Part shown: in pieces, positions 46,500 to 59,075 of the stretch
Numbering within the stretch: the stretch's first letter is position 1
How the letters are laid out: the number at the start of each line of letters is the position of its first letter
Origin: Heterocephalus glaber
Taxonomy: Eukaryota; Chordata; Mammalia; Rodentia; Bathyergidae
Length of the DNA stretch: 64,000 nucleotides
NCBI RefSeq assembly: GCF_000247695.1
Contig: NW_004624743.1
Span: 5,032,069-5,096,068 of the forward strand
Direction of reading: 5' to 3'
Position numbers and translations under genes: made by a program
Notes under the pieces: generated by a model
Told to the model about the DNA's origin: nothing
Database searches by the model: none
The model's input: the letters and a program-made list of their open reading frames with translations, nothing else

Positions 46500-47575
46500 T
46501 GATATTACAAACAAATGCCCCTTGCCACTTTTTCCCATTTTTTTGTTGGTGAAGTCAGTGTTTAAAATGGCCTCCTATCATAGTGCTAAAATACTATTCG
46601 TAATTCTAATCGTAAAATGTGCTTTCTTGAGAGTGCAAATTTATGTAAGTTTACTTTAAACATTAGTTATAATATTGTTGGTCATGAATTCAATGGTAAC
46701 AATTCAATGATACATGTATCTAGGAAAAGGAAGTAGAAATTCGCTAGTTTGTGCTTGTTTCTGAAATGCTAAAGTAACATCTACAGTCCCCAGTGAAGCA
46801 ACAGAAAAGTTGAAGAAAGCAGCTGGATTTTGTGAATTCATGAGTTTACAGAACATTTTTTTAAAAAATGTAGTGGATAAGATTTTTAGGAGACTAAAAC
46901 TGAACGCAACTTACATTCACATCACCTAGGGTTAAACTCTTCTCAACAAGCGCAGGGGGGCTTGCGGGTTTCCTAACATGCAGCATGAAAACTCATAAAC
47001 CTGCAGGTGAGGCGAGACCCACAGACTAGGAGACTGTGGTAGACATTTAAAGCTACTTAGGGAATACACAAGAAGAGGGCTACAGGGATGGACCATTCTT
47101 TCAGTGCTAATGAGATCTGCTTATTTAACTAGTATGCTGGCTGATGTACCAAATGATGCAAGCACCCTCCAAACACTCTCACTTTACATCATTTAAAAAC
47201 TATGTCAGTAACTACTATAAGGAATATGTATCACATTATGTGTCTTTAGACAGAAATAATCATAAACAAAGTTGTATTGAGCAGTTAATGAAAACGATGA
47301 TGTTTGCCAAGCAATGATTCCATAATCACTAATTCAATTTTTTCCTCAACTTTAGAGAATGAGAAGTACAGTGAGAAACAATGAGCTACTACATAAATAT
47401 ATAACTTAAATCGCTTTTAGCTGAGATGAAAAGGAAGTGATAAAATAAATATTAATAAAAGTTGTCTTTTAGTTACTGGATTCATGTGGATCCTTCCCAA
47501 ATTTGGTACTTTTATCATAAAATGACAATCCAGATTTTGGGGAGGATCTTGGCATTTGTTAAAACATTGGATTCA
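46500..47575. other. Stretch with no gene identified
   Basis: No supportable exon or repeat. Confidence 0.45.
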
Positions 47576-47579
47576 CATT

Positions 47580-47960
47580 TATTTCCTTTTTAATTTTTAT
47601 AATAGTTTTGATGTCATTTGTGTTTTAATATGTTTGTGACACATAATAGATTCATTATTGGAAACTGGGACAGACACACATTGTGTTTTAATGCTTCTTA
47701 CTATGTTTCCACTCGACTCCCTTCCCTTCTAACTCATCCTTAGATCTCCTTAATGTCTCCAGAAGGTCCATCTCCCAGTTTCTTATCATCTGTCTTTTAT
47801 TTTGCTCTTGAAAATAATTATACTTTGGGTTTCTGTAAAAGAGAGACCAAGTGATATTTAACATTGTATGCCTGGCTTATTTCACTTAAGTTATGGTCTT
47901 AAGTTTAGATGTATTTAAAACATATTTCTAAGTATGTGTTTGATATATTTTCTCCTCACA
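47580..47960 (-). mobile_element. L1 3' UTR-like fragment, antisense
   Basis: ACACATAATAGATTCATTAT, a pyrimidine-rich centre, and CCTGGCTTATTTCACTTAAG follow the antisense order of an L1 3' region. It is of a different subfamily from the purine-tract copies. Confidence 0.45.
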
Positions 47961-49025
47961 CCTGTACCTGACAAACTGGCAATTATCAAAATTCAGAATT
48001 TATGAAATCATAAACGTTTTTTATTAAGGCTCTGGATCAATAGGTGTGATTGAATTTTTACGTAACTCAGGTAGATAGAAGCATGGCATATACAAAATCA
48101 ATGAGAACATACTACAGGGATGGTTCTTCAATAATGATTTAATAGATATATTTTCTTAGATTCTCAAATACTAATTTAGTGATGATGTTCACTATACAAA
48201 GGCTAAATGCTTTTTCAGAGGTACAAGCTACCAAAGCAGTGAGCCAAAGGTACCACGATGTATTAGACAGCATCACCTCTTAAGGAACTGAACTTTCAGA
48301 AACTTTCACATAACCACAGTCATTTCATTGCAGAGCTAATAACTGAATCAGAACATTTTGCTCTTTTAGTTACTGGTGTTGTCAGTCAAGTGCAGCATGT
48401 ATTTCAAGAAATTATAAGTTTGTAGAATCCATTGCTCAAGACTTGTTTGTCAAAGAGTTAGTTAATATTGTTAGTAAGGAATTGGGTAATTGAAATCAGG
48501 ACACCAAACTCAATTAATCATCTTGTAAGATCATATTTTGCATCTGAACTCAATAAAACTTAAAGAAATGGCATTGAACTCAAAATGACTAGCCAGGTGA
48601 TTATCCTAAAAATGTATCTGACAAATCAGGCCACTGGAGCAAGAATTAGAGAAGGGAAGCAATTATTTAGCTAAACAAAACTCAATAATGAAAACTATTT
48701 GAAATGTAACTTTTCATTGGTCAGTATTACTTTACCTTCAAAAGTGCAACAATAGCTTTCCCTCTTTAGGACTTTAAAACTGACATGTAGTAATATGAAT
48801 TGGAAGTGCACTGTTGATACTAAACTTGTTATACTAAAAATATTTAACTTCACAGACTGGCTATTCAATATTAGCCTTCTGGAACCTTTCTGCATTGAAA
48901 ATCTAGAATTCAGCTAAAGAAGTCATTGATTTTTTAAAGTATTAATTGAGAAAGTGTTAATGGGTCATGCTGTGTACTGATGATACCATAATGTTTTATA
49001 TACAGTTAACACAAGAAAATACAAT
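47960..49025. other. Stretch with no gene identified
   Basis: No supportable feature. Confidence 0.45.
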
Positions 49026-49029
49026 ATAG

Positions 49030-49705
49030 CTCTTCTTTTCAAGGGCCATGTATGTTATCAGACAGAAGAGAAGTGAACAAACAAAAACCACAGAAGGTGA
49101 GAAGGCCGGTGAAACCAATATGCCCTGTGTGAAGGTCGTGCTTACGGAGGAGCCACCCAACTTGGAAACTGAAGAGGAGCCCAAACAATATGAAAAAATA
49201 GAAGTGGTTCAACAGAAGAAAGCCGATTAATTTATTTACAGTGAAAAGTTAGGGCCAAAGAACTGGTTGCCTATAAGATCTTCCTATTTCCTTTCTGCAC
49301 ATAGATGTGGGCATGCCAAACGTGCTGAGTGAACAAGGAATTAAAACAATGAAGTTGGAATAGGAGATTTAGCTCAGTGGTTTAGCAGCCTGCTGCACAA
49401 GCACAAGGATCGAAGTTTGATCCCCGGTACAGAAAAAAAAAAAAAAAAGAACAGTGAAGTTTCAGGAATCCAATGAAGACAACACAAGAAAATGCAAATT
49501 TTGGTATGTTGGTTTTCACTGTCAGCATATTTGTAAATGGTACCGTCAGATCACACACTCCCTGATCACCCCTGACAGCCACCTTGAGTTTAAGAATGAC
49601 AACAAAAGAGTTAAACCTGGCCAGCTAAACCCAATTTCTCTAGATAAGGTTCATACAGAAACTTGTGATAATTGCCTGTACAAGTTTCTATTTTCAAAAG
49701 TTTAA
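49030..49705 (+). pseudogene. Coding-like relic split by a SINE, unidentified
   Basis: The first part (49048-49227) encodes a highly polar peptide including RQKRSEQTKTTEGEKAGETN, CVKVVLTEEPPNLETEEEPK and EKIEVVQQKKAD, then a stop. After the SINE (49357-49449) a second open stretch (49454-49702) includes KCKFWYVGFHCQHICKWYR and SHLEFKNDNKRVKPGQLNP. Codon-like composition and lack of intron signals suggest an old retrocopy whose 3' untranslated part may hold the second block. I recognise no parent gene. A good GGTGAG donor-like site at 49097 is an alternative hint of an exon. Confidence 0.25.
49357..49449 (+). mobile_element. ID-like SINE with target-site duplication
   Basis: Body: GGAATAGGAGATTTAGCTCA, GCCTGCTGCACAAGCACAAG, AAGTTTGATCCCCGGTAC and an A16 tail. 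It is flanked by AACAATGAAGTT (49345-49356) and AACAGTGAAGTT (49450-49461), a 12-bp duplication with one mismatch. It is of the CTGCTGCGCAAG subtype and inserted in the coding-like relic. Confidence 0.93.
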
Positions 49706-50360
49706 TTCCAGAGGATCTCGATCTCCTCACACTGATGCTGCGGTATCAAAGGGTTTCGGAGATACTCAAGGTTGTATACATGTTATTTTACAAACTCTAA
49801 GAAGTATATTTTTTGCAATAGAATGATCATTAAATTAGGAACCCCTATGAGAACTGGGTACTTTAAACTCTTTCACTAACTTTTTAGGCATATATCTTTA
49901 ATTCTCCTATCCCACAATATCCTCTTTAAAAAGTAAGAGCACAGAGAAAGATTACTTTATTTTTCAAACTTGATTTCAGTCACTCATTTGTATGATTATT
50001 GTGCATCGTTCATAGTAATCAAGAACTGCTTCTACTCATTCCAAATTTATGGAAAATTTTAAGTAGGAGCCTGGATCAATTTTTAGTTGGTTTTTCAAAT
50101 CACTGTGTTAAAATGAATGAAATTACCTTCCTTTAGTCTATAATCTTATAGGAATTAAATATTTTAAAATAAGAACTAATAAAGTCAATTCACATTTTAA
50201 GTAAAAATGAAAGTAGTTCCCTTTCTGTTTAGAACAAAATTCAATTATTTTTCACCATAAACAGGTTTTAGAATCGATGATATAACTTTGAGGAATATGA
50301 AAATTGTATAAAGTTATTCTATACAGTTTTTACATCATAGCTTCTAACTTCTAAATGTTA
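49706..50360. other. Stretch with no gene identified
   Basis: AT-rich; no supportable feature. Confidence 0.45.
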
Positions 50361-50394
50361 AGGCCAGTAAAACACTGTATTTGATAACAAAATA

Positions 50395-50655
50395 CATGTA
50401 TAAAGAATACAAGGGGTGGTGGGAGGGGAAGGGGAAAGGAAAGAAGGGAAAGGAAAAATTATGACAAGAGAAAAAAAAAAGGAAACCAAGGCTATGTAAA
50501 TAGGGAAGGGTGGAGGGGGTGAAGGGTGCACAGGTAATGGGGGAAAAATAAAAACCAAGATACATCATGTACAGGTACAAGCACCCAATGATAAATGTAA
50601 GCATATTGTATACCTAAAATGTACCAATAAAAGAAATTAAGGGAAAAAAAAGAAT
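50395..50655 (+). mobile_element. L1 3' UTR and tail, sense
   Basis: A purine-rich tract (GGGAGGGGAAGGGGAAAGGA), then TGGGGGAAAAATAAAAACCA, ATTGTATACCTAAAATGTAC and CAATAAAAGAAATTAAGG plus an A-run. It lacks ORF2 sequence, so it is 5'-truncated. The antisense open frames of 66 and 86 codons are by-products of the purine tract. Confidence 0.85.
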
Positions 50656-51487
50656 GCTAAATACCTGCCTTCTTTTTTCTTTTCCAGAACAAAGAAAAAT
50701 TTCAAAGTTTTTAATTTGCTTTATGTAGCCTACTGGTGATTGTGCTTCCACGCTGGGCTGCAGTGCTCAACAAATGGTGTTGATGCCTAGGGTGATACCT
50801 AACTAGATTAGCCCGCAAAGCTACACTGCGCTCATTTTCAATTCTTAATACTAAGTAGGAGTGAAGGCTGCTCAGTCACCACTCTATTGTCTTTGCTTAC
50901 TTTGTGATTTAACTGTTTATAAAGTAGTAATGAAAATTCAGAAATGTATAAAAAGGGAGAATTGTGCTTTTACTATACATTCTAAAAATAAGATACACTA
51001 ACAAGAGTCCAGGGAGCCTTAGGAATGCCAGAGCAATGCAGTTTAGATGCTTCTTCTTTGTGTTTTATTACAATTGCTAACGGAAACAAGTTTTGTCTAG
51101 AGACTAGAGAAATTCATACTAGTGATGGAGCATTATAAAATTATAAAATTTGAATGTTGGGAATATGCAAAAACATACAGAAACATACTGGTCATCATCT
51201 CAGTAGCTTACATTTTAGATTCTCTTCTCCTGGTTTTAAAATTTTCTACTTAGGCTTCTGGTAAGTGAATAATGAAGTTTACTTTATTATTAGCTATTAT
51301 GGTACAATGTATGCACTTCTAAAAAGAAAAATGTGGTATTGACAATTAAGGAAAAAATTTACCCTCTTGTAATATGCATTAATTTTTCATAGAAGATAGA
51401 AGCTAGAAAAGGAAAAAACTGGAAGAATAAAAAGATACCATGAAAAATTTAAGCCAAACTGTTAAGGTAGTTAATATTAAAGATGTG
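50656..51487. other. Stretch with no gene identified
   Basis: No supportable feature. Confidence 0.45.
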
Positions 51488-51499
51488 TGCTTTAAAAAT

Positions 51500-51722
51500 A
51501 TTTTTTTGCCTTATTTTATTTTATTTTTTTAAGTTTTAGAAATTTTTAAAGGAAACAAAGTCTTTGAAAATAGGTAGGAATGGAGGGTTGAAGGAGGGCT
51601 GGGCAAGGGTGAAAAATAAGAACCAAGAGAGAGTATCTAAAGGTGCAAATTTCCAATGATGAATGTCATTATACTGTATACCTAAAATGTACCAACAAAA
51701 TAAAATTCAAAAATTTAAAAAA
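51500..51722 (+). mobile_element. L1 3' end with target-site duplication, sense
   Basis: It carries GAATGGAGGGTTGAAGGAGG, AAATAAGAACCAAGAGAGAG, TACTGTATACCTAAAATGTA and CCAACAAAATAAAATTC. It is flanked by a perfect 12-bp duplication TGCTTTAAAAAT at 51488-51499 and 51723-51734. At about 220 bp it is an extremely 5'-truncated insertion. Confidence 0.85.
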
Positions 51723-51734
51723 TGCTTTAAAAAT

Positions 51735-53745
51735 TATTAAAGTACACAAAATCAATATTGATAAAGCAGGGATCATTACATGTGCATTTGTGAGCACCAT
51801 TTACAAAAGGCACAGAAAATAAGAAATACAGTTCTGAATACCACCAACCACAATCCATTATGCAATATTTCAGGTAAATGTGCTGTTGCATAAAATCATT
51901 TTAAAATCCATGGTCTCATTAGATTTTGAACACTATTCAATTTAAAATGGAATTTGTATTCATTGAATGCTTATATATTTCAAGAATTATTTGATGTTTT
52001 TGCTGCTTTATTTTGATATCATTGAAAAAAGATATATTCATAGAAATGAGCATTGAGGGCTTTATTTTTGCTTTTTCTAATTTTCTGAAGTTATAAAGTC
52101 GAGATATGTATTGTTTCATCTATTATTGAGATTAGCAAAGTTAGCAATTTCTTTTAGTCACTAATTAACAATTGCTTGAGGTCATTATGAAATTCACATT
52201 CTTTCAAATGTTTTTGATGAAGTTATTTTGAATGTTCAATTTTCATTTTATATTTTACTTGTAATCTTTCTCAAGTACTTTATCCAATAAACTTTTTAAT
52301 TTAAATTTGCAGATCTTATGAGACAAGATACCTTCATGAGGTCAGTGTATGATGGAAATTAGAAAGTTTCTACATAAAAGCTAATCTACAGTATTATTTC
52401 AGGTGTTGTTAGTATTCATTCTTATTTTTCTAAGAATTCTACACAGATTTATGCTGAATTCTTTTTTAGGTTTAGTCTTAGTGGACATCTGTGTTACTTT
52501 ATTTTATCCATTAATGATAAAATAGGGATGAGTATCATATACACTGTTTTTCACATTAATCTGCATTGGATATTGAGCAGGGTAAGAAAGGAGAATACAC
52601 TGTTCAGTAATTTCAATTGAAACTTAAAAGTATGGAAAATAGAAAGCCTTCTTAATGTGGCAACAATTTCAGGGAATTGTGACTCTGTCACATGTTTATA
52701 TACTTATATATCTACCTGTGCTGTAAGAGCAAGAAGTTAGCAAAAGCAGGGAATAACTTCATCCATACAAGAAATTGAAAATTGGTGCATATTGACTGGA
52801 ATTGTTGAAAAATCTATGCTACTGCCTGAATTCTTCAAGCTATGTGAATAAATGACTTAACACTATTTTTTTCACTCTGTGTCAATATGTTCATTACCTA
52901 AATGAGATGGTTTTGTTGCCCAAAAACATCTTATATTCAAATTAAACCTTACTCAATTATGATTTACTATGTGAAATGAAAAAATAAATGTTTATATTAC
53001 TTAGGTTTTACTTGGTATTTACGTACCCTAATAGAATTACCTAATTGTATAGACATTTAAACTTGAGAAAACCTTGCAGTTCATTTGAATAACTAAATTT
53101 TTAGGGCCATACAATGCTTTTGAATAATGCTATCATATTTGGTAAATCTAATTATCTCTCTTGGCTTTCACTGATGTTTCTGACACAACAGAACACATTA
53201 TAGGTCAATGTATTCACAGTGTATTGCAGTGTATATCTTTCTAAATCTACAAAGTGTTCATGCAAAGATTAAAAATAAATAATTTTTGAAAATAAGACAA
53301 AAAAGCATTTAATTTGATAATAGAGCCATGAAGTTTTGGGGAAATACTTATGTAAATAAGTATGTGCCATTTATTACAAACAATTAAGTATTTGAGTTTT
53401 CAATTTTTTTAATGAAAATAGATTTATAACCAGATTCCAATAAAATGTTTCACCTATATTTGCAAATAATACAGTAGACTATATTTTAACTGATACATTT
53501 TAATTGATACATAAAACCACAACATTATACAAATTAATTTTGTTTGATACAAATATACCTTTTGTGATGTTTCAATTAAACACATCTACCTCATGAAATA
53601 TTTATCATTTCTATATGGTGAAAACATTGAAAATTCACCCTTTTACTTTTTAAAAATATCCATTTCCGTTATCTATTTATCGCTGTAGAATAAAATGCCA
53701 CATCAGAAGTTCTTAACTCTTATATAAAGATAACTTGCTCATTGA
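51735..53745. other. AT-rich stretch, no gene identified
   Basis: No supportable exon, RNA gene or well-preserved repeat was seen. Confidence 0.45.
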
Positions 53746-53749
53746 TCAA

Positions 53750-54732
53750 CATTTTGCTGAGCTTTTCTCCTCTCTACTCTCCCAGCTTCTGGTCACTACG
53801 CTTCTCTCCACTTCTGATTGACTTATTCAGATTCCATCTATGAGTGAGATCATGCAGTACTTGTCTTGCTTTGCCTACATTACTTCATTTAATACAATGT
53901 CACAGTTCCATCCATGTTGTAACAAATGACAGGATTGCATCGTTTATGTGGCACAGTAGTGTTCCACTGTGTAAATGTATGATATATTTATCCATCCATT
54001 GGTTGATGGAAATTTCGATTGTTTCAGTTTCTTAACCATTGTGAATGGTGCTACACTGAATATGACAGTGTAGATGTTCCTTTGTCATTCTGGTTTCATT
54101 TCTTTTCATATAGCCCTAGTAAGATGCATCACATGATAGTTTTATTTTCAGTGTGGCAAGTAACCTCCACACGTTTTTTCATAATGGCTCTACTAATTTA
54201 TAAGACCATCCATATACAAATCTTTCCTTTTCTCCAATATTTTTGTTATTAGCTGTTCATACTGGACTGAAATATCTCATTGTAAGGGGTCATTTGCATG
54301 ACTCCTCTTGAGAAATGTCTATTTGGTCTGTTTTCATGTTAATAGCATACTGATTCAATGACTGCAGCTTTGTAGCATACTTTGAGGTCAGGTAATGTAA
54401 TTCTTTCTTTATTCTTTTTGCTCAAAATAGTTTGATCTATTTAAGGTTTTCATAACTCCATTCAAATTTTAGGATGTTTCTCTACTTCTGTGAGAATGTC
54501 ATTGGTATTTTGCTAAGTACAACAATGAATCTGTAGATTGTTTGGGCAGCCTTGGCAATATTGTCTTCTAGTCTATGTATGTGGGATATACTTTTACATC
54601 TTTGTGTTGTTTCAAATTCTTTCATCAGTGAATTATAATCTTCATTCCAGAAATCTTTTTTCAACTCATTCTTAAGTGTCTGTCATTCCTTCTAGCTATT
54701 ATAAATTAGAATTTTTTTATTTTACTTTCAAT
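53750..54732 (-). mobile_element. Old L1, antisense, part 1 (3' UTR and ORF2)
   Basis: Antisense landmarks run in order: ATGAGTGAGATCATGCAGTA, GTTCCATCCATGTTGTAACA, TATTTATCCATCCATTGGTT, GTGAATGGTGCTACACTGAA, then the ORF2 section GCAGCTTTGTAGCATACTTT, TGAGAATGTCATTGGTATTT and GAATCTGTAGATTG. The element resumes after the insertion at 55402. Confidence 0.85.
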
Positions 54733-55381
54733 CACTGGTTAATTGGCAATTTGGCTGTTTCCAAGATTTAGGTATTACAAACTGTGCTGCTATAAACTTG
54801 GAAGCACATATATCACTGTGGTATGATGCTTTCAATTCTTTTTGGAATATATTCAGAAAGGGAATTGCTGGGCCAAATAGGACCTCTAATCCTAGTTATT
54901 TGAGGAATCTCCACACTGATTTCCACAGTGGTTGCACCAGTCTACACTCCCACCAGCAGTGGAGCAGGGTTCCTTTTTTTCCCACAGCCCCATCAGCATT
55001 TGTTATTGGTTGATTTCTTGATAGCAGCCTTCTTTCTGGAATGAGATGGAAAGACAACGTTGTTTTCATTTTGCATCTCTCGAATGATTGGTGACTTTGA
55101 ACATTTTTTGTAATAAAGAATCAACAACTGGTATCTCATCTTATTAAAAAGCTTAATGCACAGCATGGGAAACCACCAACAGAGTGAAAAGAAAATGTAT
55201 AGTGACAGAAAAAATTTTACTAGCTGTTCCTCAAACAAAGGACTACTATCTAGAATATATAAAGAACTTAAAAAAATTAGACCTCTCAAACTTAAACCCC
55301 CAATCCAAAAATGGGCATCTGAATGAACAGACATTTCTCAGACAAAGAAGTAGAAACAACAAATAAACACATGAAAAAATG
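54733..55381 (-). mobile_element. Nested L1 insertion with inverted part and target-site duplication
   Basis: 54733-55110 is antisense L1 (GAATTGCTGGGCCAAATAGG, ACTGATTTCCACAGTGGTTG, CCATCAGCATTTGTTATTGG). 55145-55381 is sense L1 upstream ORF2 (GGACTACTATCTAGAATATA, AATCCAAAAATGGGCATCTG). On the minus strand the order is an inverted upstream part followed by the sense downstream part, as expected of twin priming. A 20-bp near-duplication flanks the block: positions 54713-54732 and 55382-55401, two mismatches. There is no obvious poly(A) tail or 3' UTR at either end. Confidence 0.65.
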
Positions 55382-55401
55382 TTCTTTATTTTAATTTCAA
55401 T

Positions 55402-56640
55402 AATATTTGTGTGTATAGCAATATTACAATTTTTGTATGTTTACTTCATGCCTTGAAACTTTGCCAAATTCATTTATTAGTTTTAACTGTTTTTGATGGA
55501 GGCTTTGTCAGGGAGTTTTATATATAAATTGTCACAATGAGCAAATCATTCGCTTCATTTTCAATTTGGGTGCTGTTTATTTCTATTTCCTGATCACTGT
55601 GGTTAAGACCTCCAATAATCTGTTGATTAAAAGTGGTAAAAGTGAGTTTCCTTGTTTTGTGTAAGAACTTTAAAATTTTTCAGGTTTTATATTAATAATT
55701 TTCTATTAAGAATTATGTTAGCTATTGGTTTATTATATACAGCCTTACCTATGTTGAAGTAGCTTTCTTCTACACAGTCTTTTTCTCTTTTTATCAAAAT
55801 ATAATGTTGAATTTTATCAAATGCCTTTTCTACTTCTTTTGAGCTCACGGTATTTTGTACTTCAGTATGTTAGTGTGGTGTTTAATGTTTATTTTATTCC
55901 TGGGATTAGAGTCACTTGATTTTGGAGAACAAATGGGTAGATTCAATTTACTGGTATTCTGTAGAAGAGTTTCTTTTCGGCTGTGCTGAAACATTACTAC
56001 TAGCCTTCTTCTATTCTGTATCCTTTTCTGGTTCGGGGATGAAAGTAATGTTGTCCTCAGAATGAGTTTGGAAGAATTAGCATCCCTTAAATTTCTCTGG
56101 AATGACGTGAGAATCAGTGTTATTTCTTTCTTGCTTTGTTTTGTTTTTGGTACCAGGGATGGAACTCGAGACCTTGCGATTGCGAGGCAGGCAGCAGAAC
56201 CACTGAGCTAAATCCCCAGCCCAGTGTTATTTCTTTCAGTGTTCCGCAGAACTCAACAGTGCAGCCCTGTAACCCTGAGCTTTTCTTTCCTGAACTACTT
56301 GTTATTACAGATTCTACCTTGTTATTTGCTATTGATCTATTATGTGCCCTGTTCTGGAGAATGTTTCACGTTCATCTGAGAAGAATGAGAATTCTGTAGC
56401 TGCTGGATGGAATGTTCTGAAAATTTCAATTAGTTCCATTTGTTCTAGGGAGCAATTTAACATTTACAATTCTTTTGATTGTTCTTTCTGATGATCTGGA
56501 CATTGCTGAAAGTAGCATCCTCTACTACTAATGAATAATATGTTTCTTACAAATATTTAGACTAATCAATTCCTACAATGAAAATTAAAATAGTGATAAT
56601 ATCTATATTTATCCTAATTATTCAGATTTTTCTACATTAA
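55402..56640 (-). mobile_element. Old L1, antisense, part 2 (ORF2)
   Basis: It continues the antisense ORF2 order: GCCTTGAAACTTTGCCAAAT, CAATTTGGGTGCTGTTTATT, AAAAGTGGTAAAAGTGAGTT, TGAATTTTATCAAATGCCTT and CAGAATGAGTTTGGAAGAAT. It is interrupted by the SINE at 56131-56221. The right limit is approximate. Confidence 0.8.
56131..56221 (-). mobile_element. ID-like SINE with target-site duplication, antisense
   Basis: Minus-strand reading: GGCTGGGGATTTAGCTCAGT, TGCTGCCTGCCTCGCAATCG, GAGTTCCATCCCTGGTACC, then an A-rich tail with G and C interruptions. It is flanked by a perfect 16-bp duplication CAGTGTTATTTCTTTC at 56115-56130 and 56222-56237. It inserted into the old antisense L1. Confidence 0.95.
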
Positions 56641-56644
56641 TTTC

Positions 56645-58420
56645 ATTTAATTATTAGCCTATTTCTGAATGTTCACATTATACTGTGTTGTAAAGATGAA
56701 ATGAAATCATGTGTTTTGCTGCTTTAATTCAAAAGAGTATTTGTGAGGTCTTGACCACTAATTATTTGCTAGGTTTTATCTTTTTTTTTTTTCAGCCTTC
56801 AAATCTATAGATCAGACTTCCTGAAGTAACTCCTTTTTAAGGTATACATTCTTTTCAGGTAAGCAGGTATTAACACATATTATTTTCCTTCCATAACGTC
56901 ATCTTACTTTCTCTTTGGAGCTCTTGTTCTCAGTAAATTAGGCAGACTATGGTTGGAAATAAGTTCATATTGAAAAAAAGTAACTGAATTGAAACTAAGT
57001 ACTACAGCTTCATTAAAGACATTTAACTGCTAATCCTTTAAACAAATTGAAAATTGCCTGAGGATGCTGGAAATTGGCAATGGCTTTCACGGATATGATC
57101 ACCAATTATGTGTCAGGTAATGATTACAATAAGGGTTTTTAAATTAATAAATGCATATGCTGTAGGGGCAGATTGAGGCAAAGCACAAATGATGAATGAT
57201 GAAAACATCTTTTTATTTCTAGATACTTTCAAAATGAATACTGTAACTTTTCTTTAGCTCTATCATTTCCATGAATGCATAATACAATATTTTATCTGAA
57301 AACTTAGAGCTACAAATAAAAATAATTAGTTCACAAGCAAAGTAGTTTTCCTGAAAGCAGCAGGAATAAGAAAGAATATGTATAACCAACTCTTCAAATA
57401 TTCATGGTAAAATTGTATTAAGTATAAAGCAGTAATTATAAAGTACAAATGTAAAAGTAAGAATGACTACTAAATATGATCTTAATCTTATGATGTATAT
57501 TATCCAAGTTTATAAACACATTTTAGTGGGTAAAATTTGCTATTATTTTAAAGTTGATTTTATTATTCTAAATTGATTTATTTATTCTAAAGTTTAAAAA
57601 CAAATAATATGCACGGAATGGCACTGAACAAAAATGTATGCAAAATAGTGATGATTTGTATTTGTTTTTAAATCTTGTATATATTTTTGAAACTTTCAAA
57701 AAGGAGTATAAACAATTCATGGCTATTTATCTTTGGAAATATTTTTCTTAGCAAAAGATAGTAGAGATCAAAGTGTGGCACAAGAACATTTTTGAAAACA
57801 AAACCAAAGTTAGAAAAATGTGTGTATCCTTGGAGTTATTCTTATTTTCTTCTTTTGAAATATGCTCCCCACGGCCCCAAGTTAAGCTAAATGCTATGTT
57901 TTACTGAAAGGACATCTTCAATTTTTATTGGCAATTTGTGTGGTAATGTGATGGAGATGAAAATTATAATAAAACTTGTCAATGTCCTTCTTTAAGTCTT
58001 TGTGGTAACTTATTTCTAAAGTGTACTGATATTAAAAGGATTAAAATGTAGAAGATAAGTAAACTGCCCTGATGTTATATAACCTTGATTCGAATTTAGC
58101 ATTGGGTATTTTCCATATAGTCATGTATGAAATATTAAAATGTAATTGCTATTTGTCTCATAAGTATAATGGAGCTGGAATTTTAGTTAATATTATGAGA
58201 AAGTTATGTAAATATTTTCCTATCTCTGAGCAGATAGAGTTCTTTGAGCTCATAAGCTAAAATCTGCTTTAAAGAATAGGTCTTAAGAACTATGGGGGTG
58301 GAATAAAGCATGGAACAATTCCAGGTGGATACAATGATTTTCATGGTTAGAGACACGCATTTTTATTTCAAAGGAGATTGAAAACTTTACCTCCTCATTA
58401 TATTCCAAAGCATTTGTATT
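56645..58420. other. AT-rich stretch, no gene identified
   Basis: No supportable feature beyond short homopolymer runs. Confidence 0.45.
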
Positions 58421-58424
58421 GGTT

Positions 58425-58640
58425 AGCTTTCCCATTGTTGGACACTGTACTGTATCACAACTCCAAAGAAGGGAAGTTTAATCTGGCCCTTGTTTAAGGG
58501 TTTTTGATCAATGATCAGTGGGCACCATGGCAGGAACCCTATGGTGGAAGCAAAGCTGCACATTTCCTATCGGCACAGAAACAGAACAGGGTAATGGTGA
58601 CAGAGAGCAAGGAGAGGGACTAGACACAGGATCCCCCATT
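58425..58640 (-). mobile_element. MaLR/ERVL-related LTR fragment, antisense
   Basis: GGTTAGCTTTCCCATTGTTG, then GGGAAGTTTAATCTGGCCC, CACCATGGCAGGAACCC and GTGACAGAGAGCAAGGAGAG follow the antisense order of the LTR family also proposed at 18440-18790. Confidence 0.4.
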
Positions 58641-58974
58641 TACCTACCTTTTTAGTTGTTCTTCTGGTGCAATTCACTTTAGAACAGACAAAGAAGGAAG
58701 TTCCCTGGTCTATAATTCTAAAAGAAATAGTTTCACTGTCAATACTTACATGGTTCAATGGAATTGGTGTTAATAAAAAAAAAAATGTTTTCATAGTTAA
58801 AAATACAAAAGTTTAAATATTCTCGTTGTTAAATCTAACGGGCAACTTCCAGTCTCCTCCCATTTTTCACAATGCCATCTTCGGAATTTTTCATTTCCTT
58901 GAAATGCTTTCTTCACTTTTGCCTCAAAATGCCACACATTTCATAGTTTTACCTTCCATACTCGGTATGCTTCC

Positions 58975-59075
58975 TTTTTGGAGACAGGGTCTCACTGTGT
59001 AGCTCAGCGGTCCTCCTGCCTCAAGCTCCCCAGAGCTGTGATGATAGCCTGTCTCCCCACACCCAGTAGAGTGTG
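58975..59075 (-). mobile_element. B1-like SINE, antisense
   Basis: TTTTTGGAGACAGGGTCTCA, GTGTAGCTCAGCGGTCCTCC, TGCCTCAAGCTCCCCAGAGC and GATGATAGCCTGTCTCCCCA follow an antisense B1/7SL monomer with a shortened middle. Confidence 0.75.

Noticed and set aside
50344..50604. Pro/Phe/Ser-rich minus-strand ORFs
   Set aside because: They are the complement of the L1 3' UTR purine tract; the same artefact occurs near 61706 and 63506.
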